A stretch of 64,000 bases of DNA, from the NCBI GenBank assembly GCA_964611345.1, contig CAZSYU010000001.1, forward strand, positions 65,895 to 129,894. Direction: 5' to 3'. The notes beneath the pieces were generated by a model that made no database searches, was not told the DNA's origin, and saw only the letters and a program-made list of their open reading frames with translations. Position 1 is the stretch's first letter, and the number at the start of each line of letters is the position of its first letter. Positions 25,942 to 34,549 of the stretch are shown here, piece after piece. Made by a program: the position numbers and the translations under genes. This DNA comes from JALZVT01 sp964611345. GTDB lineage: Bacteria; Pseudomonadota; Gammaproteobacteria; Pseudomonadales; Azotimanducaceae.

Positions 25942-27527
25942 TAGCTCGCGCTGGTGGTCGATTGGGTCGGCGCGCGAAATTCTCCTGGATTAACCCTGGC
26001 CTGCTCCCAAATGAAGCGCGCCGCAGAATAAGGCCAGAGTGTAAAATTGTAGTCATTGTCGTCGGTATACCACGCACCGCAACCATCGCTGAATACGAGT
26101 TTTTTAATGTCTTGCTGTAACCGGGCGTTGTAGTTGGCAACCACCGATGGATCGGGGTCGAGCTCTTCGAGGGGGCTGGTGTTCAACAGTCGCAGGCAGT
26201 CAACGATGTAGTTGGCGGCTGACTCGATCATGATCAAGGCGGAAGTGTGGCCGGTGGCGCTGTTAGGACCAAGCATGAGGAAAAAGTTGGGGAAGCCCGG
26301 CACCATCATGGTGCGATGAGAGTCGACTTTGTCTTGCCAGGCATCTTGTAACGACAGGCCATCGCGACCTGTAATAGAGACATAATCCGTAATGTCGAAC
26401 GGCTTGAATCCAGTGGCCTCGATGAGGGTATCGACCTCATGCAGGTTGCCAGCACTGTCGAGGACGCCCTCGGGCACAATTTTGTCGATGTCTGCGGTCA
26501 CGAGCTGCACGTTGTCGCGGTTAAAGCTGGACAGATAATCGTCTGAGATGACGCGGCGCTTGCAGCCGGGTTCGTAGTCGGGAGTAAGTGCGGCACGGGT
26601 GGCCGGGTCTCGTACCGACTCTTCCAGGTGCGCAAGTCCGTTCTCTCTTAATCGCGCCGACATGCGGCTGCCGCGGCGTAATGACAAGATACCCATGACG
26701 TCCATAAAGACCCAAAGAAACCAGCGGTAGCCTCGCATCATCCAGGGGTGTCTGCGGAAGCGTTCCCGGCGTGACTCTTCGATGGCGCCGTCGAGGCGCG
26801 GGAACACCCAGGCGGGCGAGCGCTGAAATACAGTAACGGAGGTTACGTCGTCGACGATGCCCGGCAGCGTTTGGCCGGCACTTGCCCCTGTTCCTATCAG
26901 GGCAACCTTGCGATTTTTCAAGTCATGGCTGTGGTCCCACTCGGCGGTATGGAAACGCTTACCGGCGAAACTCTCGATGCCGGCAATGTTGGCACGGTTG
27001 GGTAGATGCAAACCACCGAGGCCGCTGACCACCATGTCCGCATGCAGCGTTGTGCCGTCTTGCAGGCTGACTTGCCAGCGTCTGTTGGTGGACGCGTCGT
27101 CAACGTATTGTGCCGCTGCCACTTCGTGCCCCAGATACAGGTAGGGATCGAGGCCATACTTGTCGACACAGCGTTCGCAATAGTCCCAGATTTCTTTGCC
27201 GCCAGAATAGCTGTGGCTCCAGTTGGGATTAAGTTCGAAGGAAAACGAATAGACGTGGGAGGGAACATCACAGGCAATGTTTGGGTAAGTATTGTCACGC
27301 CAGGTGCCACCAACATGATCTGCTTTTTCGATGATGACAAAGTCGCTGACGCCTAGTTTGCGCAGCTGGATCGCCATGCACAGTCCTGACATACCGGCAC
27401 CCAGGATGGCGATACGGGTAGCTCGGGGGAGTGGGCGTTGCGGGCTGGTGCGTGGTGCAGGCCCGGTTGATGTGTCGTCAGCAGAGGTAAAAAGTGGTTC
27501 AAAACTGCGGCTGTAAGATGTCGACAT
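25941..27527 (-). CDS. Flavin-containing monooxygenase, Baeyer-Villiger type
   Basis: A 528-residue FAD/NADPH oxygenase. The FAD site is IAILGAGMSGLCMAIQL, followed by EKADHVGGTWRDNTYP. The NADPH site is ALIGTGASAGQTLPGI. Between them FAGKRFHTAEWDH fits the class B fingerprint FxGxxxHxxxW[PD] of Baeyer-Villiger monooxygenases and FMOs. It converts ketones to esters or lactones, or oxidises heteroatoms. It is coupled to the downstream amidohydrolase by TAATG. The upstream 235 bases separate it from the divergent cytochrome c' gene. Confidence 0.93.
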   Translation of the reverse strand: MSTSYSRSFEPLFTSADDTSTGPAPRTSPQRPLPRATRIAILGAGMSGLCMAIQLRKLGVSDFVIIEKADHVGGTWRDNTYPNIACDVPSHVYSFSFELNPNWSHSYSGGKEIWDYCERCVDKYGLDPYLYLGHEVAAAQYVDDASTNRRWQVSLQDGTTLHADMVVSGLGGLHLPNRANIAGIESFAGKRFHTAEWDHSHDLKNRKVALIGTGASAGQTLPGIVDDVTSVTVFQRSPAWVFPRLDGAIEESRRERFRRHPWMMRGYRWFLWVFMDVMGILSLRRGSRMSARLRENGLAHLEESVRDPATRAALTPDYEPGCKRRVISDDYLSSFNRDNVQLVTADIDKIVPEGVLDSAGNLHEVDTLIEATGFKPFDITDYVSITGRDGLSLQDAWQDKVDSHRTMMVPGFPNFFLMLGPNSATGHTSALIMIESAANYIVDCLRLLNTSPLEELDPDPSVVANYNARLQQDIKKLVFSDGCGAWYTDDNDYNFTLWPYSAARFIWEQARVNPGEFRAPTQSTTSAS

Positions 27528-27762
27528 GGGCGTTCCCGGTTGGTTTTGGCTTTGCTACGAAAAATAGATCAATGGAATAGCTTAACCACATTGTAAGACG
27601 TGCTGATATTCGCTTCGATGCTAGCTCAATCAAGCCCATGCTCCTAGTCCATGTTCCTAACCCGTGTTCCTGGCGGAGGGCTGCAAATTACTTTTGTAAC
27701 AGCCTGCTGGTATAGTGGTGGTCGCATTAAACGTATCGCAGACCCTTTTTTCTGGAGTACTT

Positions 27763-28311
27763 ATGTCATCTTTTATATTACTCAGGTGGGGCAAAGCCCT
27801 GATTGCCTGCGTTTCCGGTGTTGCCTGCGCAGGCCTGCTGACGGTCGCTGGGGCATTATTTGTCAGCCAGGGAGCGGCGGCTGCCGATGCTGGTAAAGCG
27901 GCCAAAGAGGCGGAGCGAGCGGCGCGGGTCATCGCCACGCGTCAGGGTGCGCTTAAGCTCATGGGGTACTACATGTTTCCGCTTGGTGGCATGGCGCGCG
28001 GCCGCATCCCTATGGATACAGCACTGGTGGCACGAAATGCGGCGCACATCGGTAACCTTGCACCCATGCTTACAGATACTTTCAAAGCCAACACGGCGGC
28101 GAGTGGAGTCGAATCGCAAGCGCTACCGGTTATCTGGGAGCAGCCTGCAGAGTTTCAAGCCAAGATTGAGACGCTGATTGAAAGAGCAGCAGAGCTCACT
28201 CGGGTCGCGGCTATCGAAGATGTTGAAGAGGGCGCGGTAAAAGGCGCCATTGGCAAGCTCGGCCAGGCCTGTGGCTCCTGCCACGACGATTTCCGGGTCG
28301 ACGACAAGTAG
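27763..28311 (+). CDS. Cytochrome c' family protein
   Basis: The ATG at 27763 (MSSFILLRWGKAL), with TCTGGAGT upstream, gives 182 residues. A signal peptide ends near QGAAAADAG. The mature helical protein (ARVIATRQGALKLMGYY...) has its heme-binding CGSCH near the C-terminus (about residues 170-174), as in four-helix cytochrome c'. These periplasmic proteins bind NO or transfer electrons. The following cytochrome b561 gene begins 3 bases after the stop, so the two almost surely act together as a periplasm-membrane redox pair. Confidence 0.92.
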   Translation: MSSFILLRWGKALIACVSGVACAGLLTVAGALFVSQGAAAADAGKAAKEAERAARVIATRQGALKLMGYYMFPLGGMARGRIPMDTALVARNAAHIGNLAPMLTDTFKANTAASGVESQALPVIWEQPAEFQAKIETLIERAAELTRVAAIEDVEEGAVKGAIGKLGQACGSCHDDFRVDDK

Positions 28312-28314
28312 GCA

Positions 28315-29001
28315 GTGGTATGGGATCCGTTCCTGCGCCTGTTCCACTGGTTGCTGGTGGTCTGCATAGGAGTGTCCTGGGGTACTGCTGAACTGGGCGT
28401 CGAGTACCGCGACTATCACTTCTATAGTGGCTACTGTGCGCTTGGGCTAGTGGTGTTCCGCCTGGTCTGGGGGCTGGTTGGCACACCCTACGCACGGTTT
28501 TCGAATTTTCTCCGTGGACCAAGTGCCGTGTTTGCGTATGCCCGGGCGCGCCTTAACAACCACGCAGCGCCTGAAACCTATCCTGGACATAATCCGCTTG
28601 GTGCTTATGCGGTGCTGGTGTTGCTCGCGTGGATTAGCGCGCAGGCCGTGACCGGTTTGTTTGCCGATGACGATATTCTCTACACCGGCCCTTACAAGGA
28701 GGCGGTATCCAGCGATTTTGCGGCGCAGCTTACCGACTGGCATCACTGGTTGTTTGATTTCTTGCTCGCGCTCATTGCAGTGCACGTAATTTCCATCCTC
28801 GTCCACAAGTTCCGTTTCGGTGAACCCTTAACGCGTGCAATGCTGACGGGGCGCAAGCAGCCCTCGGCGTTTGGCAAATTTCCACCCGTCGAAACCACTC
28901 CCTGGGTACGCGGACTGTTGGTCATTGCACTCGCTGCAGGCAGTATCTGGTTGCTGTTGTATCTGGCGCCGGAGCCGCAGTACGACGACTACTATTACTA
29001 G
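28315..29001 (+). CDS. Cytochrome b561-type membrane protein
   Basis: A 228-residue inner-membrane diheme cytochrome b starting at GTG 28315. Seen are WDPFLRLFHWLLVVCIGVSW, YSGYCALGLVVFRLVWGLVG and DWHHWLFDFLLALIAVHVIS, typical helices with heme-ligating His in the Ni,Fe-hydrogenase b-type/b561 family. A fifth hydrophobic segment comes near the end, and the tail is acidic and Tyr-rich (YDDYYY). It probably passes electrons between quinol and the cytochrome c' encoded directly upstream. Confidence 0.92.
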   Translation: MVWDPFLRLFHWLLVVCIGVSWGTAELGVEYRDYHFYSGYCALGLVVFRLVWGLVGTPYARFSNFLRGPSAVFAYARARLNNHAAPETYPGHNPLGAYAVLVLLAWISAQAVTGLFADDDILYTGPYKEAVSSDFAAQLTDWHHWLFDFLLALIAVHVISILVHKFRFGEPLTRAMLTGRKQPSAFGKFPPVETTPWVRGLLVIALAAGSIWLLLYLAPEPQYDDYYY

Positions 29002-29016
29002 GCGTTGCGGTTCTGC

Positions 29017-29625
29017 CTATACGGCAATGGTTTTCTGATAGCCCTGCCGCGCTTGCAAGCGTTGCCAGTAGGGCATGAGTTCAGCAGGTAAGCGATCGGG
29101 CGTAAGCAAGTGTGCCAGGTGCAGGCTGTAGCCGACCATAACGTCTGCTGCGGTAAAGATGTCGCCGATAAGCCACTGCGAGTCTGCGGTCGCGCCAGCT
29201 ACCGCCTGCAAAGAGACTTCGACCCGATCGGCCATCTCTGCGAGTATCGCCGGAATCTCCTGTTCATTGGGAAACTCGCGTTTGTGGTTGACAATTTCGC
29301 CCAGCGGTCGAGCCAGGGTTGATTCGCCAAACCAGCACCACTGCAAGAAGTGCGCGTGCGCTTCGGTACGTGGCTCAGGCTCGAGTCGGCCGTTGCCGTA
29401 ACAGTTGAGAATGTGTTGCACCATGGCGCCCGACTCAAACATGGTGATGCCGTTGTCGACCATCACCGGTACCTTGCCGGTTGGATTGAGGGCGCGCCAT
29501 TCGGCAGTCGCCCGATATTCGGGTGAAAAGTCGACCGGTATGATTTCGTAAGGTAGCGCAAGCTCTTCGCAGAGCCAGATAACGCGCAACGAGCGCGTCA
29601 TGGGCGCATGGTAGATCTGCAGCAT
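29017..29625 (-). CDS. Glutathione S-transferase family protein
   Basis: A 202-residue cytosolic GST. The thioredoxin-like N-terminal domain reads LQIYHAPMTRSLRVIWLCEE, with the cis-Pro/substrate site PTGKVPVMVDNGITMFESGA. The all-helical C-terminal domain follows. The catalytic Ser/Tyr/Cys cannot be fixed by eye; a Ser near MTRSLR is a candidate. It starts 11 bases after the P450 stop on the same strand, so the two are probably co-transcribed. It may conjugate or process P450 products. Confidence 0.9.
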   Translation of the reverse strand: MLQIYHAPMTRSLRVIWLCEELALPYEIIPVDFSPEYRATAEWRALNPTGKVPVMVDNGITMFESGAMVQHILNCYGNGRLEPEPRTEAHAHFLQWCWFGESTLARPLGEIVNHKREFPNEQEIPAILAEMADRVEVSLQAVAGATADSQWLIGDIFTAADVMVGYSLHLAHLLTPDRLPAELMPYWQRLQARQGYQKTIAV

Positions 29626-29636
29626 AGTGGGAAGTC

Positions 29637-30977
29637 CTAGCGGTCGTGCACGCGCACAGGCAAATCGGTGATGCCGCGGATAAAACTGGAATTCAGGTAA
29701 CTGGGTTCTCCTACCACCTCAATGTGGTCGAAGCGCTGAAGAATTTCTTCCCAGAGCACGCGCAACTGCATCTCTGCGAGTCGGTTGCCCAGACAGCGAT
29801 GAATGCCGAAGCCGAAGCCTAAATGCTGGCGCGCATTGGGTCGGTCGATTATTAGCCGCTCGGCATCAGGAATCTTGTTGGTGTCGTGGTTGCCAGCTAA
29901 ATACCACATGCAGATGCGATCGAGTTTTTTGATGGTCTGGCCATTGATTTCTGTGTCTTCCATAGCCGTGCGGCACATGTGTGCAACGGGTGAGTGCCAG
30001 CGCACAATCTCCGGCACCATATTAGGAATGAGTGCAGGATTCGCTTTCAGTTTGGCGTATTCCTCGGGGTATTTATTGAGCCCCAGCACGCCGGCGCTAA
30101 TAGAATTGCGAGTGGTGTCGTTGCCGCCCACGATCAGTAGCAGCACATTGCCGAGGAATTCATTGGGTGACATGTTTTTTGTCGCATCGCCATTAGCCAA
30201 AAATGAGATTAAGTCGGCGCCGCTGCCTCCCTTGCGCTCATCCCAGACTTTCTGGAAGTACTCAAAGCACTTCCAAACTTCGGCAAAACCTTCTTCAACG
30301 GTTGCAAAATAGTCTGGGTCAGCGATGCGTTCTACCGTGTCTGACCAGTGGATAAGCTTGCTGCGGTCTTCCTGAGGAACGTCAAACAGGGTGGCGAGCA
30401 TGCGACCGGTAAGTTCAACGGAGACATGCTGGACCCAGTTGAAATCTGTATTGCGCGGCAGATTGTCGAGAATGTCCCCCGCCCGTTGCCGAATAGTGTC
30501 TTCTAAAGTGGCCAGATTGCGTGGTGCAAACATGGGCGAAACGACAGCGCGTTGCTCGTCATGCACCGGCGAGTCGGCCATGATAAACATGGGCAGCACC
30601 ATTTGATCTTCGGGCTCGCTATCTGCCGAGAATTGACCGCCAAGCCGGATGCCGCCGTTGCTGCGTTCGGATGAAAATATGTGAGCGTTGGTATCAACGT
30701 ACTTTACGTCGTTGAAGTGGGTGACGTTCCAGTAGGGCCCGTACTGGCTCTCTTCACAGTAGTGGACCGGGGCTTCGCTGCGCAGGCGTTCGAACACCGG
30801 CAATATGGTATTGGCTTCGAAGTAAGCGCCGTGGCCAGGGTTGAGTTTGCCGAGTTCAATACTGTAGGGATCTTGCTGTGGGTCGATTCGCCACTGTTCT
30901 CGGAGCTCGGCATTTGTGACGGCGGGGGTGTCTTGGTTGGAGTCAGTGGGGGTGTTTGTGGTGTTTGCTTCGCTCAC
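29637..30977 (-). CDS. Cytochrome P450, CYP153-like
   Basis: A 446-residue soluble bacterial P450 starting at GTG 30977. The heme loop is FGFGIHRCLGNRLAEMQL (Cys at about residue 394), the I-helix LLIVGGNDTTRNS and the ExxR motif PEIVRW. The stretches VHYCEESQYGPYWNVTHFND and VDTNAHIFSSE, with GGNDTTRNS, resemble CYP153 terminal alkane hydroxylases. These oxidise medium-chain alkanes and fatty acids at the omega carbon (family knowledge). No ferredoxin or ferredoxin reductase gene is nearby, so redox partners must be encoded elsewhere. The CYP153 assignment is by eye only. Confidence 0.9.
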   Translation of the reverse strand: MSEANTTNTPTDSNQDTPAVTNAELREQWRIDPQQDPYSIELGKLNPGHGAYFEANTILPVFERLRSEAPVHYCEESQYGPYWNVTHFNDVKYVDTNAHIFSSERSNGGIRLGGQFSADSEPEDQMVLPMFIMADSPVHDEQRAVVSPMFAPRNLATLEDTIRQRAGDILDNLPRNTDFNWVQHVSVELTGRMLATLFDVPQEDRSKLIHWSDTVERIADPDYFATVEEGFAEVWKCFEYFQKVWDERKGGSGADLISFLANGDATKNMSPNEFLGNVLLLIVGGNDTTRNSISAGVLGLNKYPEEYAKLKANPALIPNMVPEIVRWHSPVAHMCRTAMEDTEINGQTIKKLDRICMWYLAGNHDTNKIPDAERLIIDRPNARQHLGFGFGIHRCLGNRLAEMQLRVLWEEILQRFDHIEVVGEPSYLNSSFIRGITDLPVRVHDR

Positions 30978-31035
30978 TTGAGGGCCCGGCAGAAAACTGA
31001 CTCTAACTATACGATGAATGTCCTGATTGGGTTAG

Positions 31036-31413
31036 TCAGGTACCTGAGGGTTCCGGGCGGGTCCACAGGAAGGTGCCCACACCCACAAGAATAAGGCTTT
31101 GTAGCGCGATAACCTGCCAGGGCGCGCTCAGCAGGTAGCTGATGGGCGGCAAGGCAATCAGGCTCAGCGTGCCGATCCACTTGACCCGACGGGGTATAGC
31201 GCGTTCGGTTTGCCAGGCGACGATTGGTGGTCCTAGCCGCGGGTGTTGCAGCAGCCAGTCGTACCAGCGCTGGGATCCCCGGGCGAAGCAGACGGCGGCC
31301 AGTAACAGGAACGGGGTGGTGGGCAGCAGCGGCAACGGAATGCCAATAACGCCCAGTGCCAACGCGATCCAACCGGCGCAGAGGTACAGCAGACGTTTGG
31401 TTTGGGTGATCAT
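31036..31413 (-). CDS. DUF454 family inner-membrane protein (YbaN-like)
   Basis: A 125-residue hydrophobic protein. The signature LYLCAGWIALALGVIGIPLP followed by LLPTTPFLLLAAVCFARGS is the DUF454/YbaN hallmark. There are about three to four membrane spans, and a PRLGPPIVAWQTERAIPRR cytosolic stretch. The function of this family is not established. It lies upstream of the P450 gene on the same strand but 58 bases away. It is divergent from the CoA-transferase operon. Confidence 0.88.
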   Translation of the reverse strand: MITQTKRLLYLCAGWIALALGVIGIPLPLLPTTPFLLLAAVCFARGSQRWYDWLLQHPRLGPPIVAWQTERAIPRRVKWIGTLSLIALPPISYLLSAPWQVIALQSLILVGVGTFLWTRPEPSGT

Positions 31414-31561
31414 GCGCTCTTCAGTCTGCCACTCTGCGTTGTGCGCAGCGGGTGGGTGCGAGGGGTGCGGTCATGGGCGTCTGCCGGTAGTCTTTGAGGT
31501 AACACAGGACTACGTTGTACCACAGGGGAATTTATACCCCGATATTAAAGAAGGAAGCACC

Positions 31562-32728
31562 ATGAGCGGTCCACTGAGCGGCTTTAAAATTATCGATCTG
31601 TCCCGGGTGTTGTCCGGCCCCATCTCTACCGGGTTGCTGGCCGACCAGGGTGCTGATGTGATCAAGGTAGAACCTCCCGGCGGAGACATTATTCGCCAGA
31701 TGGGTGGTGGCAAGGGGTTGGGGCCGGGGTTTCTGACGGTTAACCGCGGCAAGCGCTCGATTGCGCTCGACTTGAAGTCAAGCGCAGGCATTGAGGTGGT
31801 GAAGCGCTTGGTTAAAGACGCGGATGTGTTTGTCCAGAACTTTCGGCCTGGGGCCATCGAAGGCATGGGGCTGGGTTACGATGTGTTAAAGGCCATTAAC
31901 CCGAAACTTATTTACGTCTCGATCAGCGGCTTTGGCGAGACGGGACCCTACGCGCACAAGCGAGTCTACGACCCGGTTATTCAGGCCCTGTCGGGCATGG
32001 CGGACATTCAGGCCAATGATGCGAACGACCGGCCGCGCATGATGCGCACGGTTATCCCCGATAAAACCACCGGTCTAACGGTATCGCAGGCGATTACGGC
32101 AGCGCTGCTATCCCGCGAGCGTACGGGTGAGGGGCAGAAAATTAAAGTCGCTATGCTCGATACGATGATTGCCTTTCTGTGGCCGGAGGGTCTGGCCGGT
32201 CTCACGGTGGTTGGCAATGAGGTGAATGTGCGCACCGGTCAGCTTGCTCAGGATCTCATCTTCAAATCCAAAGACGGCTACTTAACCTGTGGTGCCGTGA
32301 GCGATGCTGAGTGGCAAGGCATGTGCACAGCCCTCGAAAAACCGGAGTGGTTGAACGACGAACGCTTCAATACAGCCCGCGGCCGAGTGGTTAATGCGCC
32401 AGCCCGGCTGAAAGCCACCGGCGAGGTGATTGCGCAGAAAACCACCGCAGAATGGTTAGAAATACTTGATGCCCATGGCGTGCCTTGTGCACCGGTGCTC
32501 ACGCGACCACAGATACTCGAGCACGAACAGGTGCTTGAGAACGACATTATTCAGGAATATGACCACCCGGGATTGGGGCGTGTACGCCAGGCGCGGCCTG
32601 CTGCGCAATTCGAGAAAACACCGGTGAACAGGACACCGCTGGCGCCGGAACTTGGTGCCGATGGAGCCACGATTCTTGCCGAGCTGGGTTATGACGAGCA
32701 ACAAATCGCAAAAGTACTAAATTCATGA
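31562..32728 (+). CDS. CaiB/BaiF family CoA-transferase
   Basis: A 388-residue class III CoA-transferase starting at ATG 31562 (MSGPLSGFKIIDLSRVLSGP) with AAAGAAGGAAG upstream; the frame extends to 31142 but without family similarity. Seen are GADVIKVEPPGGD, NRGKRSIALDLKS and a probable catalytic Asp in VAMLDTMIAF. It moves CoA between carboxylic acids in the cytosol. Its TGA overlaps the ATG of the ureohydrolase gene (ATGA). That coupling to an agmatinase-family enzyme is unusual. Confidence 0.94.
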   Translation: MSGPLSGFKIIDLSRVLSGPISTGLLADQGADVIKVEPPGGDIIRQMGGGKGLGPGFLTVNRGKRSIALDLKSSAGIEVVKRLVKDADVFVQNFRPGAIEGMGLGYDVLKAINPKLIYVSISGFGETGPYAHKRVYDPVIQALSGMADIQANDANDRPRMMRTVIPDKTTGLTVSQAITAALLSRERTGEGQKIKVAMLDTMIAFLWPEGLAGLTVVGNEVNVRTGQLAQDLIFKSKDGYLTCGAVSDAEWQGMCTALEKPEWLNDERFNTARGRVVNAPARLKATGEVIAQKTTAEWLEILDAHGVPCAPVLTRPQILEHEQVLENDIIQEYDHPGLGRVRQARPAAQFEKTPVNRTPLAPELGADGATILAELGYDEQQIAKVLNS

Positions 32729-33681
32729 GTTCAGAAACTAAGAATCAGCCGCTTGGTGGTAATGAGATGCCACGCTTTGCCGGCCCCGGTTCCATGTTCC
32801 GCTTACCGGAACACGCAAGCGCTGAAGGTCTGGACATCGCCATCGCCGGAGTGCCGCTCGACATTGGCACCAGCAATCGTCCCGGTGCTCGCTTTGGACC
32901 GCGGGGCATTCGTGCAGAGAGCGTACTGGTGCGTCCTTATGGCATGTATACCGGAGCGGCGCCGTTTGACAGTTTTCAGATTGGTGACGTTGGTGATGTA
33001 CCGCTCAATACCTTTAACCTCGAAAAGTCGATCCCAATCATCGAGTCCTTTTACGACAATGTTGTGGACTGGGGTGCCAAACCATTATCGATGGGCGGTG
33101 ATCACACGGTCGCGCTACCAATCTTGCGTGCGCTCACCAAGCGCCATGGCCCCATGGCGCTTGTGCATGTGGATGCCCATGCCGACATCAACGATTCCAT
33201 GTTTGGCGAACGTATTTGTCACGGCACGATTTTTCGGCGCGCGATAGAAGAGGGTTTGGTTGATCCCCACAAGATGACCCAGATTGGGTTACGCACCACT
33301 GGCTACAGCGCGGATGACTTTGACTGGTCGCGGCAGCAGGGTGTACGGGTAGTGCCGGCGGAAGACTGTTGGTACCAATCACTTGCACCGCTCATGGCCG
33401 AAGTGCGGGACCGGGTGGGACCAGACACACCGACCTACCTCACCTTCGATATCGATGGTCTCGATCCAAGCGTTGCCCCTGGTACCGGTACGCCGGAGCC
33501 CGGTGGATTAACCGCATCACAAGGGATCGAGGTGATTCGGGGGGTGTGGGGGCTTAACCTGGTCGGCGCGGATCTTGTTGAGGTGGCGCCTGCCTACGAC
33601 ACCACAGGTAACACCGCGTTGCTCGCGGCCAACCTGCTGTTTGAAATGCTCTGCAGTTTCCCCGGGTGTGTTCGGCGATGA
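32725..33681 (+). CDS. Agmatinase/arginase family ureohydrolase
   Basis: A 318-residue binuclear-manganese ureohydrolase. Metal ligands are seen in MGGDHTVALP, HVDAHADIND and TFDIDGLDPS, followed by the agmatinase-like APGTGTPEPGGLT. HGTIFRRAIEEGL is typical of agmatinase, guanidinobutyrase and guanidinopropionase, and those cannot be separated by eye. It would release urea from a guanidino compound. It is flanked by ATGA overlaps to a CoA-transferase and an SDR, so its product probably feeds a CoA-dependent or oxidative route (inference). Confidence 0.92.
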   Translation: MSSETKNQPLGGNEMPRFAGPGSMFRLPEHASAEGLDIAIAGVPLDIGTSNRPGARFGPRGIRAESVLVRPYGMYTGAAPFDSFQIGDVGDVPLNTFNLEKSIPIIESFYDNVVDWGAKPLSMGGDHTVALPILRALTKRHGPMALVHVDAHADINDSMFGERICHGTIFRRAIEEGLVDPHKMTQIGLRTTGYSADDFDWSRQQGVRVVPAEDCWYQSLAPLMAEVRDRVGPDTPTYLTFDIDGLDPSVAPGTGTPEPGGLTASQGIEVIRGVWGLNLVGADLVEVAPAYDTTGNTALLAANLLFEMLCSFPGCVRR

Positions 33682-34532
33682 GCCCAACTGATGCGCAGTT
33701 AGGTGATACGCAGCAGCTGGCGCGAGGGCTGGATCGCGGTGCTCGGCTGGCGGGTAAAGTCGCCGTTGTTGTAGGGGCGGGGCAGACTCCCGGTGAGACG
33801 ATTGGTAATGGCCGGGCAACGGCGTTGCGCTATGCGGCTGAAGGTGCGCGTGTGTTGTGCGTCGATCGCGAGCTTCGCCGCGCCGAAGAAACCGCGGCAC
33901 TGATAGCAAGCCTCGGCGGGCAGGCGAGTGCAACCGCCGCGAATGCTGCCCACGAGAAGGATTGCGCGGCCTTTGTTGAAGTCTGTATGTCGACTTATGG
34001 CCAGCTCGATGTACTGCACAACAACGTAGGCATAGGGGCGGGTGACTCAGGCGCCACCAGCATGCGCGAAGAGGTGTGGGATCGCATCATGGCGGTGAAC
34101 CTCAAAAGCATGGTGTTTGCGTGCAAACACGCGTTGCCCCACATGCGCGCCCAGGGCTCTGGCGTGATCACCAACATCTCCTCCGCTGCTGCCGTCGCCT
34201 CGGTGGCTATTCTGGCGTACAAGTCGTCCAAGGCGGCGCTCAATGCGTACAGCCAGTCGCTCGCGACAGGTAATGCGAAGTACGGCATTCGGGCGAATGT
34301 CATCGCGCCAGGATTAATGAACACGCCCATGGCGATCGAGGGCAACGTTGCAGCGGGTCTGGACCGCGCCGCAGTCATTGCGTCGCGTGACCGCACCGTA
34401 CCACTGCGTGGTGGCATGGGCACTGCCTGGGACGTGGCAAACGCCGCCCTGTTTCTGGCCAGTGATGAGGCGAAGTTTATTACGGGTATTGTGCTGCCTG
34501 TGGATGGAGGGCAGTCGGCAAAAGTGGGTTGA
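33678..34532 (+). CDS. Short-chain dehydrogenase/reductase (SDR)
   Basis: A 284-residue classical SDR with ATG 33678 overlapping the upstream stop (ATGA). The cofactor motif is extended, VVVGAGQTPGETIGNGRA, a known variant with an insertion between the glycines. NNVG is present in LHNNVGIGAG, the catalytic Ser in ISSAAAVASV, and Tyr-x3-Lys in AYKSSKAAL. The C-terminus has the usual ITGIVLPVDGGQSA. It is the third gene of the CoA-transferase/ureohydrolase operon and may act on a hydroxy or keto acyl product. It converges on the DUF5916 gene. Confidence 0.93.
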   Translation: MSPTDAQLGDTQQLARGLDRGARLAGKVAVVVGAGQTPGETIGNGRATALRYAAEGARVLCVDRELRRAEETAALIASLGGQASATAANAAHEKDCAAFVEVCMSTYGQLDVLHNNVGIGAGDSGATSMREEVWDRIMAVNLKSMVFACKHALPHMRAQGSGVITNISSAAAVASVAILAYKSSKAALNAYSQSLATGNAKYGIRANVIAPGLMNTPMAIEGNVAAGLDRAAVIASRDRTVPLRGGMGTAWDVANAALFLASDEAKFITGIVLPVDGGQSAKVG

Positions 34533-34549
34533 CGTAGCTAACGAGCGCG

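Noticed and set aside
31142..31561. 140-codon upstream extension of the CoA-transferase frame
   Set aside because: It overlaps the DUF454 gene on the other strand, has no family similarity, and the ATG at 31562 has a good ribosome-binding site.
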